This document shows, one piece after another, positions 59,471 through 64,000 of a stretch of 64,000 nt of DNA. The position numbers and the translations under genes were made by a program. The stretch is from NCBI GenBank assembly GCA_050247235.1, contig JBFWUN010000013.1:1-64000 (forward strand). The letters run 5' to 3'. This stretch comes from CAIKBL01 sp050247235 (GTDB lineage Bacteria; Pseudomonadota; Gammaproteobacteria; Ga0077536). Within the stretch, counting starts at the first letter, position 1; each line of letters begins with the position of its first letter. The notes under the pieces are model-generated. The model had not been told where the DNA came from, did not search any database, and saw only the letters and a list, made by a program, of their open reading frames with translations.

Positions 59471-60763
59471 ATGGATTTCGAGTACACCGCCAGGACCCGG
59501 GAACTGGTCGCAAGCGTGGCCGCGTTCATGGCGGAGCACGTCTATCCCAACGAGGAGCGGATGCTCCAGGAGACCGCTGAAGGTGACCGCTGGCAACCCA
59601 TCCCGACCTTGGAAGCGCTGAAGGCCAAGGCCCGTGCCGCGGGACTGTGGAACCTGTTCCTGCCGGAGAGTGATCGCGGCGGCGGTCTCACCAACCTGGA
59701 GTACGCGCCCGTGTGCGAGGAGATGGGCCGCTCGCTGTTCGCGCCGGAAATCTTCAACTGTGCGGCACCGGACACCGGCAACATGGAAGTACTGGAGCGC
59801 TATGGCACCGACGCGCAGAAGAAGCAGTGGCTGGAACCGCTGCTGGCCGGCGAGATCCGGTCCGCCTTCGCGATGACGGAGATCGAGGTCGCGTCGTCGG
59901 ACGCGACGAACATCGAAACCCGCATCGTGCGTGACGGCGACGAGTACGTGATCAACGGCCGCAAGTGGTACACCTCCGGTGCGCTCGATCCGCGCTGCCG
60001 GATCCTGATCCTGATGGGCAAGTCGGACCCGGACAATCCCAATCGGCACCGGCAGCAGTCGATGATCCTGGTGCCGCTGCCGCATCCCGGCGTGACGATC
60101 AAGCGGATGCATCCGGTCTTCGGATTCGACGACGCCCCGCATGGTCATCCGGAAGTGCACTTCCGCGACGTGCGCGTGCCGGCCTCGAACATGCTGCTTG
60201 GCGAAGGGCGGGGATTCGAAATCGCCCAGGGACGTCTCGGTCCCGGGCGGATCCATCACTGCATGCGGCTCATCGGCGCGTCCGAGCGGGCGCTGGAGCG
60301 CATGTGCCGCCGCGCGAAGCAGCGCAAAACGTTCGGCCGGATGGTCTCCGAGCAGACTGTCACGCTCGAGCGCATCGCGAACGCCCGGATCCTGATCGAC
60401 CAGGCGCGCCTGCTCACGCTGAAAGCAGCGCACATGATGGACACGGTGGGCAACAAGGCGGCCCTGAAGGAAATCGGGATGATCAAGGTGGCCGTTCCGA
60501 ACATGGCCTGCCAGGTGATCGACTGGGCAATCCAGGCGTTCGGCGCGGCCGGGGTCTCCGGCGAGTACGGTCTGGCCCAGGCCTACGTGAAGGCGCGGGC
60601 GATCCGCATCGCCGATGGTCCCGACGAGGTGCATCGGAACCAGATAGCGCGGCTCGAACTCGCCCGTTACACGGAGGAGCGCTCGACGCGCGGCGGCAAT
60701 GCCCACGTCGCACCGCTCGATACCACCGAGGGCATCGACTGGAAGCCGCGCTTCATATCCTGA
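59471..60763 (+). CDS. Acyl-CoA dehydrogenase (ACAD10/11-like)
   Basis: A 430-residue acyl-CoA dehydrogenase. Motifs: FAMTEIEVASSDATNIET (FAD site), NGRKWYTSGALDPRCRILILMG, AKQRKTFGRMVSEQT, and the C-terminal ADGPDEVHRNQIARLEL, typical of the ACAD10/ACAD11 branch, in which a partner phosphotransferase-fold protein is often encoded nearby; such a protein is at 52276-53427. These enzymes handle 4-hydroxy or branched acyl-CoA. GAGGAGG upstream of the ATG is a strong ribosome site. Its 3' end overlaps convergent pgl by 11 bases. Confidence 0.9.
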   Translation: MDFEYTARTRELVASVAAFMAEHVYPNEERMLQETAEGDRWQPIPTLEALKAKARAAGLWNLFLPESDRGGGLTNLEYAPVCEEMGRSLFAPEIFNCAAPDTGNMEVLERYGTDAQKKQWLEPLLAGEIRSAFAMTEIEVASSDATNIETRIVRDGDEYVINGRKWYTSGALDPRCRILILMGKSDPDNPNRHRQQSMILVPLPHPGVTIKRMHPVFGFDDAPHGHPEVHFRDVRVPASNMLLGEGRGFEIAQGRLGPGRIHHCMRLIGASERALERMCRRAKQRKTFGRMVSEQTVTLERIANARILIDQARLLTLKAAHMMDTVGNKAALKEIGMIKVAVPNMACQVIDWAIQAFGAAGVSGEYGLAQAYVKARAIRIADGPDEVHRNQIARLELARYTEERSTRGGNAHVAPLDTTEGIDWKPRFIS

Positions 60764-61433
60764 ATGCCGCGCGGTCGACGAACACCGTGCCGTTCATGCC
60801 GGCGGTCGCCTCTGCAATCGGCAGCGGCGCGCCCGCGCGCCATGCCGACAACGCCGACTGCTTGTCCGGTCCGCTCGCGAGCACCAGCACCTCGCGCGTG
60901 GCCCGCAGTGCACGCAGCCCCAGGCTCACCCGGTTCGCCGGGGGCTTGGGGGCGTCATCGACGGCCACCGCCCAGGCTTCGGGCATGGATGGGCGCCCCG
61001 GAAAGAGACTGGCCGTGTGCCCGTCTTCGCCGATCCCGAGCATGACGACATCGAACGGTGTGATCCGCGCCACGTCCTCTCCGTAGCGGCTCGCCGCCAC
61101 GCGCGGGCCGTACTCCACCGGGATGGCATGGACCTGGGCTGCCGGCACGGTCACGTGATCCAGCCACGACTCCCGCGTCATGTGGGCATTGCGCGCCGGA
61201 TCGCGCGGCCCCACGCAACGCTCGTCGGTGAAATAGATATGCCAGCGCGACCAGTCCGTGTCGGCGTCCCGCAGCAGCGCGTAGGTCGCGGCCGGCGTGC
61301 GACCGCCGGCGAGCGCGATCCGGAAGACCTCACGCGCGGCGAGGGCCTGCGTGGCGAGGACGAGCACCCTGTCGGCCGCCGCCCTGGCGAGCGCGGAAGC
61401 GTCGGCACATACCTGCCAGGCCAGTCCGGTCAT
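60753..61433 (-). CDS. pgl: 6-Phosphogluconolactonase
   Basis: A 226-residue enzyme of the sugar isomerase/DevB family, hydrolysing 6-phosphogluconolactone. It shows RIALAGGRTPAATYALL near residue 40, HIYFTDERCVGPRDPARNAHM around 65-85 and LGIGEDGHTASLFPG around 132-146. It is the last gene of a zwf-gnd-pgl run on the minus strand, 13 bases after zwf, and its end overlaps the convergent acyl-CoA dehydrogenase gene by 11 bases. Confidence 0.93.
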   Translation of the reverse strand: MTGLAWQVCADASALARAAADRVLVLATQALAAREVFRIALAGGRTPAATYALLRDADTDWSRWHIYFTDERCVGPRDPARNAHMTRESWLDHVTVPAAQVHAIPVEYGPRVAASRYGEDVARITPFDVVMLGIGEDGHTASLFPGRPSMPEAWAVAVDDAPKPPANRVSLGLRALRATREVLVLASGPDKQSALSAWRAGAPLPIAEATAGMNGTVFVDRAAFRI

Positions 61434-61446
61434 GCGGGCGTTCGGG

Positions 61447-62931
61447 TTATTCCTCGGGACTCTGCGGGTCCAGCGTGTGCCGCCAGCGATGCTCTTCGCG
61501 ATCGAAGATGCGGCGGGATTCACGTGGACCCCAGCTGCCCGCCGTGTACGTGGGGATGTAGTCCGTCTCGCTCGCCCACACCGACAGCACCGAGTCCACC
61601 ACGCGCCAGGCATACTCGACCTCGTCGTAGCGCAGGAACAGCGAGCGGTCACCGCGGATGACGTCGAGGAGCAGGTCTTCGTACGCGTCGGTCTTCTCGT
61701 GACCGCCATCGCGGAAGTGGGCGTCGAGCGACAGCTGCCGCGTGCGCATCTCGAGCCCGGGCTGTTTCGCGGTGATCTCGACGCGCAGAGATTCCTCCGG
61801 CTGGATGCCGAGAATCACCCAGTTCGAATGCAGGCGCTCGACATCGGTGCCGCGGAAAAACTGCAGTGGCGGATGCTTGAAGCAGATCGAGACCATCGAA
61901 CGGGCCTCGGCCATGCGCTTGCCGGTACGCAGGTAGAACGGGACACCGCGCCAGCGCCAGTTGTCGATGTAGAGCTTCAGCGCGGCATAGGTCTCCGTCG
62001 TACTCCGCGGATCGACCTTCGGTTCATCGCGATAGGCATCGACGCGCGCGCCGCACACCTCGCCTGCCGCGTATTGCGCCCGGTAAGCCTGCCCGTGCAC
62101 GGCGCCACGCGAGATGGGCCGCACCGACTTCAGCACCTTCACTTTCTCGTCGCGCAGGGATTCGGCTTCCATCACGGCCGGCGGTTCCATCGCGACCAGG
62201 GTGAGCAGCTGGAGAAGGTGACTCTGGATCATGTCGCGCAGCGCGCCGGCAGCGTCGTAGAACCCGCCGCGGGAACCGACTCCCAGCGTTTCGGCGTGCG
62301 TGATCTGCACGTGATCGATGTGATCGCGATTCCACAGCGGTTCCATCATCAGGTTCGCGAAGCGGAACACGAGCACGTTCTGGACAGTCGCCTTGCCGAG
62401 GTAGTGATCGATGCGATAGACCTGGGACTCGTCGACGTGGCGCGCGAGCTTGCGCTGCAGATCCTGTGCGCTGACCAGGTCGTAGCCGAACGGCTTCTCC
62501 ACCACGACTCGTCGCCAGCCGTGCCGCTCGTCCAGCATGCCGTGCGCGCTGAGCCGTTCGGTGATGAGGCCGAACTCCGCAGGCCCTACCGACATGTAGA
62601 ACGCGGCGTTGCCGGTGGCTGTGCTGCGCAGCTGTTCCTCCAGCGCCGGGTACATCGCCGGGTCGTGCAGATCGCCGCGGAAGTAGTCCAGCCGGGCGGC
62701 GAAACGCGCGAACACCTCCGGATCGAGCCCGCCGCGCGCACGCGCGCCGACCCACTCGGCCACCGTCTCCACCCAGCGGTCCCGGGTGTACTCGCTCCGC
62801 CCGCAGCACAGGATGCGCAGGTCACCGTTGAGACGTCCGGCGCGGTCGAGGTGATAGAGCGCGGGCAGCAGCTTGATCGATGACAGGTTGCCCGTCGCGC
62901 CGAAGATCACGTACGTGCAGGGATCACTCAT
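61447..62931 (-). CDS. zwf: Glucose-6-phosphate 1-dehydrogenase
   Basis: A 494-residue enzyme of the oxidative pentose phosphate and Entner-Doudoroff routes. The active-site signature RIDHYLGKATVQN is conserved with its His-Lys pair, followed by FRFANLMMEPLWNRDHIDHV and GGFYDAAGALRDMIQSHLLQ. The N-terminal dinucleotide motif reads IFGATGNLSSIKLLPAL, where the usual Asp of GxxGDLxxRK is Asn and both Arg positions differ, so coenzyme preference may be unusual. The start ATG overlaps the gnd stop by eight bases, indicating one operon gnd-zwf-pgl. Confidence 0.95.
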   Translation of the reverse strand: MSDPCTYVIFGATGNLSSIKLLPALYHLDRAGRLNGDLRILCCGRSEYTRDRWVETVAEWVGARARGGLDPEVFARFAARLDYFRGDLHDPAMYPALEEQLRSTATGNAAFYMSVGPAEFGLITERLSAHGMLDERHGWRRVVVEKPFGYDLVSAQDLQRKLARHVDESQVYRIDHYLGKATVQNVLVFRFANLMMEPLWNRDHIDHVQITHAETLGVGSRGGFYDAAGALRDMIQSHLLQLLTLVAMEPPAVMEAESLRDEKVKVLKSVRPISRGAVHGQAYRAQYAAGEVCGARVDAYRDEPKVDPRSTTETYAALKLYIDNWRWRGVPFYLRTGKRMAEARSMVSICFKHPPLQFFRGTDVERLHSNWVILGIQPEESLRVEITAKQPGLEMRTRQLSLDAHFRDGGHEKTDAYEDLLLDVIRGDRSLFLRYDEVEYAWRVVDSVLSVWASETDYIPTYTAGSWGPRESRRIFDREEHRWRHTLDPQSPEE

Positions 62932-64000
62932 CGGCCGAACGCTCCGTGCGGGTGCCGGTCCAGTCCAGGTGAAAATACCGGCCGCGCGGAGCGTCGACGC
63001 GCTCGTAGGTATGCGCACCGAAATAGTCGCGCTGCGCCTGCAGGAGGTTCGCGGGCAGCCGCGCGCTGCGATAACCGTCGAAGAACGCCAGCGCCGCGCT
63101 GCAGCCGGGCAGCGGAATGCCGCGTTCCACGCCGAAACCCACCGCGCGTCGCCAGCCGGCGGCGTGACGCGCGAGCTCGTCCGCGAAGAATTCATCCACG
63201 AGCAGGTTGGCAAGTGCCGGATCGCGGGCATAGGCAGCCTTGATGCGATCGAGGAACCGGCTGCGGATAATGCAACCGCCACGCCACACGAGCGCGATGT
63301 CGCCGAACGCGAGCTGCCAGCCGTAATGCGCGGCGGCGGCCGCAAGCAGCATGAATCCCTGCGCGTAGGACACGATCTTCGCGCAGTACAGTGCGGACTC
63401 GACCGCCTCGACCATGTCCGCCGCCGCCGCGCCGTCCCCGGTCACGCCGCCGCGGCCGAGGATCCTGGCCGCAGCTTCGCGTTCGGTCTTCAGGGTGGAC
63501 AGGAACCGGCTGCTGACGGCCTCGGTGATGAGGGTCAGCGGCACCCCGAGATCGATCGCATTGCGCGCCGTCCAGCGTCCGGTGCCTTTCTGCCCGCTCG
63601 CATCGAGCACGTCATCGATGAACAGCCCGCCCTGCGCGCCTCGCACGCCGAGGATGTCCGCGGTGATTTCGACCAGGTACGATTCGAGCGGCCCGGTGTT
63701 CCAGCGTTGAAACGTGGCTTGCAGTGCGTCTGGCGTGAGCCCGACCCCCTCGCGCAACAGCTGGTACGCTTCCCCGATCAGCTGCATGTCGCCGTACTCG
63801 ATCCCGTTGTGGACCATTTTCACGTAGTGTCCGGCGCCGCCGTCGCCGATCCACTGGCAGCACGGCGCACCGTCAACCTGGGCCGCGATGGCCTGGAACA
63901 TCGGCTGTATGCGTGGCCACGCTGCCGCGGCCCCGGCCGGCATCAGCGACGGTCCGTGCCGCGCGCCTTCCTCGCCGCCCGAAATGCCCATGCCGATGTA
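62924..64000 (-). CDS. gnd: 6-Phosphogluconate dehydrogenase (decarboxylating), N-terminus cut by window end
   Basis: The frame is open to the right edge; about 358 residues are visible, lacking the N-terminal NADP-binding part. Family motifs: MGISGGEEGARHGPSLMPAG (substrate loop), the catalytic HYVKMVHNGIEYGDMQLI with Lys, His and Asn, and GTGRWTARNAIDLGVPLTLI. The C-terminus RGRYFHLDWTG is typical of the long dimeric form. It is the first visible gene of the gnd-zwf-pgl operon and gives ribulose-5-phosphate and NADPH. Confidence 0.95.
   Translation of the reverse strand, partial: YIGMGISGGEEGARHGPSLMPAGAAAAWPRIQPMFQAIAAQVDGAPCCQWIGDGGAGHYVKMVHNGIEYGDMQLIGEAYQLLREGVGLTPDALQATFQRWNTGPLESYLVEITADILGVRGAQGGLFIDDVLDASGQKGTGRWTARNAIDLGVPLTLITEAVSSRFLSTLKTEREAAARILGRGGVTGDGAAAADMVEAVESALYCAKIVSYAQGFMLLAAAAAHYGWQLAFGDIALVWRGGCIIRSRFLDRIKAAYARDPALANLLVDEFFADELARHAAGWRRAVGFGVERGIPLPGCSAALAFFDGYRSARLPANLLQAQRDYFGAHTYERVDAPRGRYFHLDWTGTRTERSADE

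Noticed and set aside
1..64000. CRISPR arrays, tRNA or rRNA genes, insertion sequences, phage or plasmid genes
   Set aside because: I looked for spaced direct repeats, cloverleaf-like T-loop words and transposase or integrase motifs and found none that I can support.

Overview
The window is bacterial and dense in genes. Its high G+C content (about two thirds by eye), TonB, RND and DUF1302 envelope proteins, sigma-54-dependent phenol catabolism and cobalamin riboswitch point to a Gram-negative proteobacterium, probably gamma or beta. I cannot name a genus. I see no rRNA, tRNA, CRISPR array, transposase or phage gene. The content is a chromosomal 'catabolic island' about 50 kb long, flanked by central-carbon and housekeeping genes.

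Layout. (1) 1-5 kb: the end of a GH57 glucan enzyme, a DUF1631-like protein, a BtuB-type TonB receptor with its cobalamin riboswitch, and an HU-like DNA-binding protein with a promoter and terminator. (2) 5-11.6 kb: a GT39-like membrane protein and an SDR, then a sulfide/persulfide module: SulP permease, a DUF442 protein, two YeeE/YedE proteins, a BigR-type ArsR repressor and a divergent persulfide dioxygenase. (3) 11.6-17.4 kb: a homogentisate module: MarR regulator and hmgA diverging from an FAA hydrolase, an FAD aromatic hydroxylase, a degenerate metallo-beta-lactamase-fold protein and a DUF2783 protein, with a palindromic operator between them. (4) 17.4-24.2 kb: an envelope cassette of DUF1329, DUF1302 barrel, RND/MMPL permease and a beta-propeller lipoprotein. 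(5) 24.3-44.2 kb: a complete phenol meta-cleavage pathway: multicomponent phenol hydroxylase (dmpKLMNOP), ferredoxin, two catechol 2,3-dioxygenases, DmpR, and all lower-pathway enzymes (dmpD, I, C, E, F, G, H). Interspersed are a tungsten aldehyde oxidoreductase family protein, a degenerate SDR, a DUF336 protein and a GntR regulator. (6) 44.3-60.8 kb: a symporter, acyl-CoA ligase, hydroxyquinol-type intradiol dioxygenase and group D flavin monooxygenase, then an aromatic aminotransferase, an AEC carrier, a kinase-like protein, an MFS pump, and an acyl-CoA ligase/dehydrogenase/SDR set. (7) 60.8-64 kb: pgl, zwf and gnd (partial).

How it works together. Phenol is hydroxylated to catechol, opened by catechol 2,3-dioxygenase, and taken through 4-oxalocrotonate to pyruvate and acetyl-CoA. 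The strongest new signal is regulatory. A 14-base word, TTTATCGATATTTT, or a one- or two-mismatch version of it, occurs in exactly the three control regions that would drive (a) the envelope cassette, (b) the operon of the second catechol dioxygenase, which ends in dmpR, and (c) the lower-pathway operon and the gntR gene itself. The GntR protein is the obvious candidate reader. This predicts a two-tier cascade: GntR controls dmpR, and DmpR activates the sigma-54 promoter of the phenol hydroxylase operon. It also ties an uncharacterised RND/DUF1302/DUF1329/propeller envelope system to aromatic catabolism.
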